Source: Sphingopyxis sp. YF1 (GTDB taxonomy: Bacteria > Pseudomonadota > Alphaproteobacteria > Sphingomonadales > Sphingomonadaceae). Taken from it: a stretch of DNA of 64,000 nt. The translations under genes and the position numbers were made by a program. The stretch lies in the NCBI RefSeq assembly GCF_022701295.1, contig NZ_CP033204.1, positions 62,001 to 126,000 of the forward strand, given 5' to 3'. This document shows, piece after piece, positions 24,948 through 33,757 of the stretch. Below the pieces are notes generated by a model, which saw only the letters and a program-made list of their open reading frames with translations, was not told the DNA's origin and searched no databases. Position 1 is the first letter of the stretch, and each line of letters opens with the position of its first letter.

Positions 24948-26246
24948 ATGAGGAAAATGACGTTCGCGGCGCTGGCAGCGGTTCTGCTGGTCCCGCCCGC
25001 CGCCGCGCAGGATGCGCCCGCCGCGGCGGGGGCGACCTATATCCACGCCGGCCGACTGCTCGCCGACCCCGCGAGCGGACGGGTCGAGACGGGCAAGACG
25101 CTGGTCGTCGAGGGCGGCAGGGTCGCCGCGATCCGCGACGGCTTCGTCGGCGAGGGGCGGGTGATCGACCTGCGCGACGCGTTCGTCATGCCGGGTTTCA
25201 TCGACAGCCACGTCCACCTGACCTTTGAATCGGGCCCGACGAGCCGGATCGACGCGGTCACCAAATCGACCACCGACCAGGCGTTCGACGGCGTCGTCTT
25301 TGCCGGGCGCACGGTGCGCGCGGGATTCACCACGGTGGTCGATCTGGGGTCCGACCCCGAGGCGATCAACGCGCTGCGCGACGCGATCGCGGCGGGCAAG
25401 GTGACGGGGCCGCGCGTAATCGCGGCGGGCGGGGTCGCCGCGCACGGCGGGCATGGCGACGTGCACGGATACCGGCAGGAGATCATCGACCTGTTCCGCT
25501 CGCCGACGCTCTGTTCGGGCGCCGACGATTGCGCGCGCGCGGTGCGGGTGGCGGTGCAGCAGGGCGCCGACATCATCAAGACCGCGTCGACCGGCGGGGT
25601 GATGTCGAACACCGCGGCGGGGCTGGGCCAGCAGATGAGCGACGCCGAACTGGTCGCGATCGTCGAGACCGCGCACCGGCTCGGCCGCAAGGTCGCGGCG
25701 CACGCGCACGGCACCGACGGGGTCAATGCGGCGCTGCGCGCGGGCGTCGATTCGGTCGAGCACGGCACCTATATCGACCCCGAATCGATCCGCCTGTTCA
25801 AGGCGAAGGGCAGCTATCTGGTCCCGACCCTGCTGGCGGGCGACACGGTGTCGCAGCAGGCCGAAACCGCCGACTGGATGCCCGCGCCGGTGCGCGCCAA
25901 GGCGCGGACGGTCGGTCCGCTGATGGTCGACGCGCTGCGCCGCGCGCATCAGGGCGGGGTACGCATCGCCTTCGGCACCGATTCGGCGGTGTCGAAGCAC
26001 GGCGAAAACGCCCGCGAATTCGCGCTGATGGTCAAGGCGGGACTGACCCCGCTCGACGCGATCCGCGCCGCCACCGTCTGGGGCGCGGCGCATATCGGGC
26101 TGGAGGGCGAGATCGGGTCGCTCGCTGCGGGCAAGGCGGCCGACATCGTCGCGGTGCGCGGCGATCCGCTGGCCGATGTGACCGCGCTGGAGACGGTGGA
26201 TTTCGTGATGAAGGGCGGCGCGGTCGTGCGGCCGTCCGCCGACTGA
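24948..26246 (+). CDS. Exported metal-dependent amidohydrolase (prolidase/Xaa-Pro-like)
   Basis: A 432-residue secreted enzyme with a signal peptide ending PPAAAQD. The amidohydrolase barrel is complete: HxH in FIDSHVHL, a Lys metal ligand in DIIKTASTGG, His in KVAAHAHGTDG and DSVEHGTYID, and catalytic Asp in FGTDSAVSKHG, ending with the GEIGSLAAGKAADIV segment. It matches the imidazolonepropionase-like/Xaa-Pro dipeptidase group, which includes L- and D-specific peptidases for proline or basic residues. The start at 24948 follows AAGGGAAGGGAAGAGG. It is the sixth gene of the dgc operon. Confidence 0.83.
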   Translation: MRKMTFAALAAVLLVPPAAAQDAPAAAGATYIHAGRLLADPASGRVETGKTLVVEGGRVAAIRDGFVGEGRVIDLRDAFVMPGFIDSHVHLTFESGPTSRIDAVTKSTTDQAFDGVVFAGRTVRAGFTTVVDLGSDPEAINALRDAIAAGKVTGPRVIAAGGVAAHGGHGDVHGYRQEIIDLFRSPTLCSGADDCARAVRVAVQQGADIIKTASTGGVMSNTAAGLGQQMSDAELVAIVETAHRLGRKVAAHAHGTDGVNAALRAGVDSVEHGTYIDPESIRLFKAKGSYLVPTLLAGDTVSQQAETADWMPAPVRAKARTVGPLMVDALRRAHQGGVRIAFGTDSAVSKHGENAREFALMVKAGLTPLDAIRAATVWGAAHIGLEGEIGSLAAGKAADIVAVRGDPLADVTALETVDFVMKGGAVVRPSAD

Positions 26247-26307
26247 ACCCGACCCTTTCAACCGATGGTGGCCGCCGCGCTTTGCGCGCCGCGCCGGGAG
26301 AGTATTG

Positions 26308-28287
26308 ATGCGATCGATCAAACTGCTGGCCTTGCTGCCGTTCGTCCTCCTGTTCGGGATCGGGGCGGCGGGACAGGGGGTGGCGACCGGACCCGCGGTG
26401 CCCAAAGAGGCGCAGGCGGACGCCGGCGCCGCCGCGGCCGCGCCGACTCTCCCCGGCGCGGCCGCGGCGCTCACCAAGGCCGATGTCGACGGCTGGCTTG
26501 ACGGCTTCCTGCCCTTCGCGCTCGAGCGCGGCGACCTTGCGGGCGCGGTCGTGGTGGTGGTCAAGGACGGGCAGGTGCTGACCCAGCGCGGTTTCGGCTA
26601 TGCCGATGCCGCGCGGCGCACCCCCGTCGACCCGGCGCGCACGCTGTTCCGCCCCGGGTCGGTGTCGAAGCTGTTCACCTGGACCGCGGTGATGCAGGAG
26701 GTCGAGGCGGGCCGGATCGACCTCGACAAGGACGTCAACGCCTATCTCGACTTCCGGATTCCGCCCTATCGCGGCAAGCCGGTGACGATGCGCCAGCTGA
26801 TGACGCACACCGCGGGGTTCGAGGAGCATGGCAAGCGCACGATCTTCGAGGATCCGAAATTCGCGATCTCGCTCGGCGATTATGTGAAGGTGCAGCCGAG
26901 GCGCATCTATGCGCCGGGGACGACGCCCTCCTACTCCAACTATGGCACCGCGCTCGCGGGCTATATCGTCGAGCGGACCGCGAAAATGCCCTTCGACGAC
27001 TATGTCGAACAGCGCATCTTCCGCCCGCTCGGCATGGCGCAGTCGACCTTTCGCCAGCCGCTGCCCGCGGCGCTCGCGCCGGCGATGGCGACGGGCTATC
27101 GCCAGCTTTCGGCGGGGCCGTCGAAATTCGAGATCGTCGGCCCGGGGCCCGCGGGCGCGCTGTCGGCGACCGGTGCCGACATGGCCAAATTCATGATCGC
27201 GCACCTGAATGAAGGCGCGGGGCTGATGCAGCCCGCAACCGCGCGGATGATGCACGACACGCCGCTCACCCTGTTGCCGTCGCTCAACCGGATGGAACTC
27301 GGCTTTTTCGAAACCAACATCAACGGGCGGCAGGTGATCGCGCATCTGGGCGATACCCAGCTGTTCCACACCGCGCTGCACCTGTTCACGACCGAGAAAA
27401 TCGGCCTCTACATGTCGTTCAACGCGACGGGCGAGCAGGCCTCGGTCGGCGCGGTGCGGCGCGCGCTGTTTGAGAAATTCGCCGACCGCTACCTTCCCGG
27501 CACCGAAATGCCCGCGACGCGCGTCGAGGCGAAGACGGCCGCGGCGCACGCGCGGATGATGGCGGGTAGCTGGCTCAACAGCCGGCGGTCGGAATCGAAC
27601 TTCTATGCGCTCGCCTCGCTGATCGGGCAGGTGACGGTCAGCGTCGATGCCAAGGGCAATCTGGTCGTTCCCGCGGCGCGCGATCTCAACGGAAAACCCG
27701 CGAAATGGGTCGAGACCGCGCCCTTCGTCTGGCACAATGCCAACGGCCACGGACGGCTTGCCGCGCAAGTCGTCGACGGCAGGGTCGTGCGCTGGAGCGT
27801 CGACGGCCTGTCGCCCTTCATGGTGTTCGACCGCGCGCCCGCGTCGAAATCGGCGGCGTGGCTGAAACCCGCGCTCTGTGTCGCGCTCGGCGTGCTGCTG
27901 ATCACGCTGCTGCAATGGCCGGTGTCGGCGCTGGTCCGCCGTCACTACAAGGCGCCGCTGACGCTGGGGAGGACCGCGCTGCGTGCCTATCGCGGCGTCC
28001 GCGTCGCGGCGGGGCTGGTGCTCGCGCTGGTCACCGCATGGGTGGTCAGCCTGCTGACGCTGAAGGCGCTGCCGTCCTTCGATCCGTGGCTGTGGTCGCT
28101 CCAGATCGCGGGGGCCGTGATCTTTGTCGGCGGGGTGCTGGTCGCGGCGTGGAACCTGCGTCTCGTCCGCCGCGAGCGGCGCGGCTGGTTCCGCACGCTG
28201 TGGGCGGCGTTGCTGCTGCTCGCGATGCTGCTCCTGCTCTACACCGCGTGGAGCTTCGGCCTGATCGCGATGACGGTGAACTACTGA
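26308..28287 (+). CDS. Second serine hydrolase of beta-lactamase/DD-peptidase fold with membrane tail
   Basis: Paralogue of the protein at 16919 with the same plan in 659 residues: signal peptide, Ala-rich linker, catalytic domain with S118-x-x-K121 (SVSK) and Y209-x-N211 (YSNYG), HTAGF, a QVIAHLGD segment, a beta-rich stretch and four C-terminal membrane helices. Long blocks are identical to the first copy (for example KPVTMRQLMTHTAGF). GGGAGAG precedes ATG 26308; a TTG directly before is in frame. It is the last gene of the rightward block. Divergence from the first copy around the active-site loops suggests a different substrate. Confidence 0.84.
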   Translation: MRSIKLLALLPFVLLFGIGAAGQGVATGPAVPKEAQADAGAAAAAPTLPGAAAALTKADVDGWLDGFLPFALERGDLAGAVVVVVKDGQVLTQRGFGYADAARRTPVDPARTLFRPGSVSKLFTWTAVMQEVEAGRIDLDKDVNAYLDFRIPPYRGKPVTMRQLMTHTAGFEEHGKRTIFEDPKFAISLGDYVKVQPRRIYAPGTTPSYSNYGTALAGYIVERTAKMPFDDYVEQRIFRPLGMAQSTFRQPLPAALAPAMATGYRQLSAGPSKFEIVGPGPAGALSATGADMAKFMIAHLNEGAGLMQPATARMMHDTPLTLLPSLNRMELGFFETNINGRQVIAHLGDTQLFHTALHLFTTEKIGLYMSFNATGEQASVGAVRRALFEKFADRYLPGTEMPATRVEAKTAAAHARMMAGSWLNSRRSESNFYALASLIGQVTVSVDAKGNLVVPAARDLNGKPAKWVETAPFVWHNANGHGRLAAQVVDGRVVRWSVDGLSPFMVFDRAPASKSAAWLKPALCVALGVLLITLLQWPVSALVRRHYKAPLTLGRTALRAYRGVRVAAGLVLALVTAWVVSLLTLKALPSFDPWLWSLQIAGAVIFVGGVLVAAWNLRLVRRERRGWFRTLWAALLLLAMLLLLYTAWSFGLIAMTVNY

Positions 28288-28311
28288 TCGGCGCGCCGGG
28301 CGCGCCGATCA
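28285..28311. terminator. Hairpin between convergent genes, possible bidirectional terminator
   Basis: A near-perfect stem (TGATCGGCGCGC with GCGCGCCGATCA, loop CGG) starts on the stop codon of the upstream gene and lies 11 bases from the stop of the convergent acyl-CoA dehydrogenase. There is no T-run, so intrinsic termination is not proven. Confidence 0.4.
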
Positions 28312-28321
28312 GGCAGAGGCG

Positions 28322-30055
28322 TCAGCCCAGCGCGGGCAGCGCGGCGTCGCCGGCGAGTGCCGAGGGGGCGAGGCCGGTGGCGGCAGGGACGATCTGTTGC
28401 AGGTAGAAGCGCGTCGAGGCGATCTTGGCGGCGAGGAAGGCGGCGTCGCCTTCGCCCGCGTCGAGCATCGCCTTCGCGCCCTTGTGCTGGAGCGCCATCA
28501 GCCAGCCGCAGGTCGCGGTGGCGAGCATGGTGAGATAGGGGTAGCTGCCCGCGAGCCGGTCGCCGGTGGGGGCGTTCACCATCCAGTCGGTGACCGCGCG
28601 GCACGCGTCGACGAGCTGCTGCAATTCGGGGAAATCGCCGGCACCATTGGCGATGTCGTCGATCAGGCCGCGGACGAGGTCGCCGCCCGCCATGCCGAGC
28701 TTGCGCCCGACGAGGTCGGCGGCCTGGATGCCGTTGGTGCCTTCGTAGATCGGCGCGATGCGCGCGTCGCGATAATGCTGCGCGGCGCCGGTTTCCTCGA
28801 TGAAGCCCATGCCGCCATGGACCTGGATGCCGAGGCTGGCGACCTCGCAGCCGATGTCGGTCGCGTGCGCCTTGACCAGCGGGATGAGGATTTCGGCGCG
28901 CATCGCGGCGTTCTCGTCGCCCAGCTTGCCGAGGTCGGTCTGCGCCGCGGCATAATAGACGAGCGCGCGCGCCGCCTCGGTCTGGGCGCGCATCCGCCAC
29001 AGCATGCGGCGGACGTCGGGGTGCTGGTCGATCGTCACCGGGGTGCGATCGGGCGAGCCCGCGAGCGACGACTGGACGCGCTCGGCGGCGAAGCTCTGCG
29101 CCTGCTGCGTTGCACGCTCGGCGACCTGGACGCCCTGGCAGCCGACCATCAGGCGCGCGTTGTTCATCATCACGAACATCGCGCGCATGCCGCCCATCTC
29201 GTCGCCGACGATCTCGCCGAGGCAGTCCTCCGCCTCGCCATAGACCATCACCGCGGTCGGCGAACCGTGGATGCCGAGCTTGTGCTCGATCGAGGCGCAG
29301 TGGACGCCGTTCGACAGCGTCGGTTTGCCCTCGGCATCTAGGCGGTATTTGGGGACGAGGAAGAGCGAGATGCCGCGCGTCCCCTCGGGCGCGCCGGGGG
29401 TGCGCGCGAGGACGAGGTGGACGATATTGTCGGTGAGATCGTGCTCGCCGAAGGTGATGAATATCTTCTGGCCCTTGATCCGGTAGAGGCCGGCGTGTTC
29501 GCCCTCGGTCACTTTTTCGGCGGTCGAGCGCAGCGCGCCGACGTCGCTGCCCGCGGCGGGCTCGGTGAGGTTCATCGTGCCGTTCCATTCGCCCGACACC
29601 AGCTTGGGGAGCCAGGTCCGGCGCTGCTCCTCGGTGCCATAGGCCATCAGCGCGTGGATCGCGCCGGGGGTGAGGATGTTGCAGAGGGTGAAGCCCATGT
29701 CGGCGCTGCCCAGCGCCTCGATCACCACCGTCGCGAGGGTGAAGGGCAGGCCCTGGCCGCCATAGTCGACCGGGCCGTCGATGCTGCCCCAGCCCGCCTC
29801 GACGAACGCCTTGTAGGCGTCCTTGAACCCCGGGGGCATCGTGACCTTGCCGTCCTGCCATTTGGGGTTGTTGACGTCGCCGACGCGGTTGAGCGGGGCG
29901 TAGACCTCGGCGGCGAATTCGCCGATTCCGGTGACGATCGCCTCGACCATGTCGGGGGTCGCATCGGCGAAACGCTCGTGTTCGGCCAGCACGCCGATGT
30001 GCGCGATATGGTCGAGGACGAAAAGCTGTTCGGTGGTCGGCGGCGTATAGGTCAT
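28322..30055 (-). CDS. Acyl-CoA dehydrogenase (DmdC-like, with C-terminal extension)
   Basis: A 577-residue FAD-dependent acyl-CoA dehydrogenase of the long type that includes 3-methylmercaptopropionyl-CoA dehydrogenases. Domains: helical N-terminal domain, middle strand domain (NLTEPAAGSDVG, GQKIFITFGEHD, HKLGIHGSPT), C-terminal domain with the base-bearing segment DARIAPIYEGTNGIQAADLV, and an extra about 120-residue tail (GLIDDI onwards). The real acyl substrate cannot be read; close relatives are often annotated for DMSP breakdown but are broadly found. Monocistronic, divergent from the Sua5 gene with 52 bases between. Confidence 0.87.
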   Translation of the reverse strand: MTYTPPTTEQLFVLDHIAHIGVLAEHERFADATPDMVEAIVTGIGEFAAEVYAPLNRVGDVNNPKWQDGKVTMPPGFKDAYKAFVEAGWGSIDGPVDYGGQGLPFTLATVVIEALGSADMGFTLCNILTPGAIHALMAYGTEEQRRTWLPKLVSGEWNGTMNLTEPAAGSDVGALRSTAEKVTEGEHAGLYRIKGQKIFITFGEHDLTDNIVHLVLARTPGAPEGTRGISLFLVPKYRLDAEGKPTLSNGVHCASIEHKLGIHGSPTAVMVYGEAEDCLGEIVGDEMGGMRAMFVMMNNARLMVGCQGVQVAERATQQAQSFAAERVQSSLAGSPDRTPVTIDQHPDVRRMLWRMRAQTEAARALVYYAAAQTDLGKLGDENAAMRAEILIPLVKAHATDIGCEVASLGIQVHGGMGFIEETGAAQHYRDARIAPIYEGTNGIQAADLVGRKLGMAGGDLVRGLIDDIANGAGDFPELQQLVDACRAVTDWMVNAPTGDRLAGSYPYLTMLATATCGWLMALQHKGAKAMLDAGEGDAAFLAAKIASTRFYLQQIVPAATGLAPSALAGDAALPALG

Positions 30056-30107
30056 GCTGGCCCCGCTTTTTGGGATGATTCCACAGGTGGCGGCGCTATA
30101 GCGCGGC

Positions 30108-31067
30108 ATGGCCGAGGGTCAAAGGAACGAGAGCATCGCGACCGCGACCCTGCCGTTTGACGCGGATACGATCGCGCGCGCCGCCGCGCTGGTCGCGGCG
30201 GGGCAGCCCGTCGCGGTGCCGACCGAGACGGTCTATGGCCTCGCCGCCGACGCGCGCAACGCCGCGGCGGTCGCACGCATCTATGCCGCGAAAGGCCGGC
30301 CCGATTTCAACCCGCTGATCGTGCATGTGCCCGACCTCGCCGCGGCAGAGCGGCTGGGGATTTTTGGCCCGGTCGAGCGGGCGCTGGCGGCGCATTTCTG
30401 GCCCGGTCCGCTGACCCTCGTGGTGCCGCGGACGGCAGACTGCCCCGTCGCGAGCATCGCGACCGCGGGGCTCGACACGATCGCGATCCGGGTGCCGGCG
30501 CACCGCGCGATGCAGGCGCTGCTCGCGGCGTCGGGCGCGCCGCTCGCCGCGCCGAGCGCCAATGCGAGCGGCGGGGTCAGCCCAACGCGCGCCGGGCATG
30601 TGCGCACGACGCTCGACGGTCGGATCGCGCTGGTGATCGACGACGGGCCGACGACTGCGGGGGTCGAATCGACGATCGCGCGGGCGACGGGCGGCGCGGT
30701 CGAGATATTGCGCCCCGGACCGGTGACCGCCGCGATGCTGGGCGAGGCGGCGCGATTGCCCGTCGCCGGGGTGCAGGGATCGGAGGTCGTCGCGCCGGGG
30801 ATGCTCGCGAGCCACTACGCCCCGGGCAAGCCGGTGCGGCTGGACGCGGCGGATTTCGCCGCGGACGAGTTCGCGATCGGCTTCGGCGCCATCGCGGGCG
30901 ACTATCAGCTTTCCGCGGCGGGCGACCTGACCGAGGCGGCGGCGCGCCTGTTCGACGCGCTGCACGCGGGCGCGGCGAGCGCAAAGAGCAGGATCGCGGT
31001 CGCGGCGATCCCGCACGACGGGCTGGGCGCGGCGATCAACGACCGGCTTGCGCGCGCGGCGGTGTGA
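30108..31067 (+). CDS. L-threonylcarbamoyladenylate synthase (Sua5/YrdC/YwlC family)
   Basis: Makes threonylcarbamoyl-AMP from threonine, bicarbonate and ATP for the t6A37 tRNA modification. The 319-residue protein has a YrdC domain (PVAVPTETVYGLAADARN, IYAAKGRPDFNPLIVHV, FWPGPLTLV, APSANASGGVSPTRAGHV, STIARATGG) and a C-terminal Sua5 domain (SHYAPGKPVRL). It is the longer Sua5 form rather than the single-domain TsaC. No clear ribosome site is seen; the mRNA leader is short because the divergent gene is only 52 bases away. Confidence 0.92.
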   Translation: MAEGQRNESIATATLPFDADTIARAAALVAAGQPVAVPTETVYGLAADARNAAAVARIYAAKGRPDFNPLIVHVPDLAAAERLGIFGPVERALAAHFWPGPLTLVVPRTADCPVASIATAGLDTIAIRVPAHRAMQALLAASGAPLAAPSANASGGVSPTRAGHVRTTLDGRIALVIDDGPTTAGVESTIARATGGAVEILRPGPVTAAMLGEAARLPVAGVQGSEVVAPGMLASHYAPGKPVRLDAADFAADEFAIGFGAIAGDYQLSAAGDLTEAAARLFDALHAGAASAKSRIAVAAIPHDGLGAAINDRLARAAV

Positions 31068-31112
31068 TTTTTCGGGTTCGCACGACGGCGCGCAGAAGAT
31101 TCATTGCCAACT

Positions 31113-31200
31113 CCGTTTGCCCTGAGCGTGTCGAAGGGCCGCTCTTGCTTTCAGCGCCGCAAGAAGAAGGACGATGCTTCGACACGCTCAGCACGAACGG
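31113..31200. repeat. Sphingomonad-type palindromic intergenic repeat (GTGTCGAAG type)
   Basis: Inverted arms at 31113-31136 and 31177-31200 match at 21 of 24 positions, both carrying TGAGCGTGTCGAAG or its complement, around a 40-base spacer. The gap between Sua5 and the convergent transporter holds no gene. A diverged relative lies at 52848. Confidence 0.75.
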
Positions 31201-31252
31201 ATTCCCGGATAGGTTCTTCGCTTCTTCGTGTCTTCGTGCGAAATAGCGATTA

Positions 31253-32155
31253 TTACGCCGCCGCCGGATCGATCGGGTCCTGGTGCGGGACCTTGCGCGC
31301 GACGATCAGGCACGCGGCGACGATCAGCACCGCGCCGGCGAGCGTCGGCAGCGTCACCGCCTCGGCAAAGAAGATCCAGCCGAACAGCATCGCCCACAGG
31401 AATCCGGTATATTCGGTGGTCGCGAGGATCTGGGTCTCGGCGCGGGCATAGGCCCAGCTGAGGCAGAGCAGCGACAGCGTCGCGAGGATCGCGGCGCCGA
31501 GGATGTGCGGCGCATGGCCTTCGCCCGGCAGCACCGCGAACCAGGGCGCGCCCAGCGCGAGGATCGCGGCGACGAAGAAATTCTGGAAAAAGGCGATTTC
31601 GAGCGGTTCGGCCATCTTCGCCTGCCGCCGCGCGAGGATGAGATTATAGGCATAGAAGACCGCCGACAGGAACACCGCACCGACCGCCCACAGCGCCTCG
31701 GGGTCATAGTCGCTGCCGCCGAGCTTGCCCGCGACGATGACGAGCACCCCGCCGAGCCCGAGCAGCGACGCCGCGACCGAACGCGGGCCGATCTTTTCGC
31801 CGAGGAAGATCGCCGCCATGTAGAGCGCCATCAGCGGCGCGACGAAGGCGAGCGCGATCGCCTCGGCGATCGGCAGCCGCGCGAGCGCCCAGAAGAAACA
31901 GAGCGCCATCGCCGCGACGAAGACGGAGCGCACCGCGTGGATGCGCATCGTCGCGGCGTCGGGCATCGCGGGGCGCAGCGACAGATAGATGGCGCCGCTG
32001 ACCAATGTGCCCGCGCTGGTGCGCCACAGCACTGCATTATAGGCGCCGAGGTCGATCGACAGCCCCTTCATCAGCACGTCCATCGCCGAATAGGTCGCGA
32101 TCCCCGCGCAGGCGACGAGGAAGGGGATGAGCGGCGAGGGCGAATCGGGGCGCAT
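31253..32155 (-). CDS. DMT-superfamily (EamA) transporter
   Basis: A 300-residue inner-membrane protein with ten predicted helices arranged as two EamA repeats (first about 8-140, second about 150-285). The family moves small metabolites or S-adenosylmethionine-like compounds, often outward. Seen motifs: LWRTSAGTLVSG, LARLPIAEAIALAFVAPL and the parallel WAYARAETQILATTEYTGFLWAMLFGW segment in repeat two, in line with RhtA/RarD-like exporters. The start at 32155 was chosen because upstream residues are charged and unlike the family. Substrate unknown. Confidence 0.82.
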   Translation of the reverse strand: MRPDSPSPLIPFLVACAGIATYSAMDVLMKGLSIDLGAYNAVLWRTSAGTLVSGAIYLSLRPAMPDAATMRIHAVRSVFVAAMALCFFWALARLPIAEAIALAFVAPLMALYMAAIFLGEKIGPRSVAASLLGLGGVLVIVAGKLGGSDYDPEALWAVGAVFLSAVFYAYNLILARRQAKMAEPLEIAFFQNFFVAAILALGAPWFAVLPGEGHAPHILGAAILATLSLLCLSWAYARAETQILATTEYTGFLWAMLFGWIFFAEAVTLPTLAGAVLIVAACLIVARKVPHQDPIDPAAA

Positions 32156-32516
32156 GGGCGGGCTGTAGCGGAGATCGGCGCAGCGTTCGCGCCTTCCTTT
32201 TGCGGCGCGCGGCCTGCCGATGGAGAGGGCGTTTCGGGGCGGGGGCCACCCGATCATACCTGGCATGCTGGCCGTGGCGACGGCCTCGCTGTGCCGGCAC
32301 CCGTGGCCGGGTCACCTGCCCGGCGCCGCGCCAGGGGAAAGGGCCGGGCATGGGCCCTGAAACAGGTTCGGGGAGCGATGAAGGCGATGATCGACCTTCG
32401 GCCGCTTCGACCCGCGAGAGATATGCTTGAAGCGCAGCCCGCAGCGGTTCAGTGCCGCTGGGGAAACGTCCTTCGGCCGGGCTCGGTCGAAGGCGCCAGC
32501 AAATCGGGGGCGGCGG

Positions 32517-32942
32517 TTGGTATCCATAGCAATATATGATCACGCGCATTTTGCCGGGGTGGAAACGCTATGGAGCGAAGCGTTCCCCGAGGACAGTCCG
32601 TGGAACGCGGCTGCGACGGCCATTCCCGAGAAGCTCCGATTCCAGCCCGATCTCCTGCTGGTTGCACTGGACGGGACGCAGGTCGTCGGGTCGGCGATGG
32701 CCGGATACGAAGGACACCGGGGCTGGATATCGCGAATTGCGGTGCTGCAATCGCATCGCGGTCGGGGCATCGGCCAGGACCTGCTTGCCGAAGCCGAGCG
32801 TCGCCTCGCCGAACTCGGCTGCATCAAGGTGAATCTGCAGGTCGTCGAGTCCAATTTCGCTACCGTGCGATTTTACGAAAAGTCGGGCTATCGCGTTGAA
32901 CCGCGGATCAGCATGGCCAAACATCTGTTGCCGTCGACATGA
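32517..32942 (+). CDS. GNAT acetyltransferase, YpeA-like
   Basis: A 141-residue N-acetyltransferase. It begins VSIAIYDHAHFAGVETLWSE, has AMAGYEGHRGWISRIAVLQS and the acetyl-CoA loop HRGRGIGQDLL, and ends with FYEKSGYRVEPRISMAKHL, closely following the E. coli YpeA pattern and length. The TTG at 32517 is preferred (GGGGGCGG upstream); longer in-frame starts from 32427 add 30 residues unlike the family. Acceptor unknown. Confidence 0.75.
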   Translation: MVSIAIYDHAHFAGVETLWSEAFPEDSPWNAAATAIPEKLRFQPDLLLVALDGTQVVGSAMAGYEGHRGWISRIAVLQSHRGRGIGQDLLAEAERRLAELGCIKVNLQVVESNFATVRFYEKSGYRVEPRISMAKHLLPST

Positions 32943-32969
32943 TCCGCGGGTCTGTTGCCGGCGGTCGGG

Positions 32970-33390
32970 TCCCCCTCCCCATCGCTGCGCGACAGGGAGG
33001 ATTTCCGATGCCTGCTCCCGGTCGTTGGCGGTCATTCTATCCAGCGACAGCGGCTAGCGACAGAAATGGGGTGGGAAGCTGCCGATTGAGCGACGAACCG
33101 GTTTCCCCTCCCGCGTGCGGGAGGGGCAGTGAGGCTTGCCAGCTTGCTGGTTAGCCGCAGCGGGGTGGGCCATCGCGACGCCGCTGCCCACCCCCGACCC
33201 CTCCCGCAAGCGGGAGGGGAGAAGAATGGCCGCCTACGGTCGCTTTCTGCCAATCCTCCCTGTCGCGTAGCAATGGGGAGGGGGACCGCCGCCGCAGGCG
33301 GTGGGTGGAGGGGCCGGCAACGCTGCGCTCTAGCCCCTTCGTCAGCGCTGCGCGCTGCCACCTCCCCATGGCTTCGCCACAGGGAGGGTC
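32970..33390. repeat. Cluster of short palindromic repeats in a gene-free island
   Basis: Three related stem-loops carry CCTCCCCAT and GACAGGGAGG-type arms (32970-33001; inverted at 33258-33288; 33359-33388). Two GC hairpins with CCCTCCCGC/GCGGGAGGG arms lie at about 33109-33127 and 33198-33221. Open frames across the cluster are low-complexity and unsupported. Confidence 0.65.
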
Positions 33391-33757
33391 TTATGGCCGC
33401 AACCGGTCGCTTTGCCGTGTCCGATCCGGTCCCGATCGCTCGGGTTCCCGATCGATCCGCCATTTCGCGATACCGTTGCCGATCAGCTCATGCTGGCCGC
33501 GGGCGACGGGGAATATCCGTTGTCAGGAAACCGTGTAGAACGGATTCTCCGTGAACCGGCCTTGAAAAATGCCGCCCTGCGTGCGCCGGGCGGGAATGAC
33601 GGACCTGACTTCCGGCGTTTTCCATTCGCGGCGTTCGGTCGTCTTCGGCTTGTTCATCATTGCTCCCCTGTTGCACGCGCCCTTTGGCGCGGCGCGGAGC
33701 AATCGTCAATATGGCGCAAGAAACCGAATCTGGGCGATTTTTTCAGCGGCGCGGGGC
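33391..33757. other. Gene-free stretch next to the repeat cluster
   Basis: No frame here has a ribosome site or a recognisable product. It looks like decayed intergenic sequence between the repeats and the SDR relic. Confidence 0.45.

Noticed and set aside
16919..28287. Reading the two SxxK hydrolases as antibiotic-resistance beta-lactamases
   Set aside because: They are twice the usual length, have four-helix membrane tails and sit in a D-amino-acid catabolic block; there is no AmpR-type regulator beside them.
32427..32516. Longer N-terminus for the YpeA-like acetyltransferase
   Set aside because: The extra 30 residues are basic and unlike the family, while TTG 32517 gives a 141-residue protein matching the usual length.
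32970..33390. Possible CRISPR array
   Set aside because: The repeats are few, differ in length and orientation, and are not separated by uniform spacers. No cas gene is present.
33129..33554. An open frame of about 140 codons in the repeat cluster
   Set aside because: It runs through palindromic repeats, has no ribosome site and a low-complexity product.
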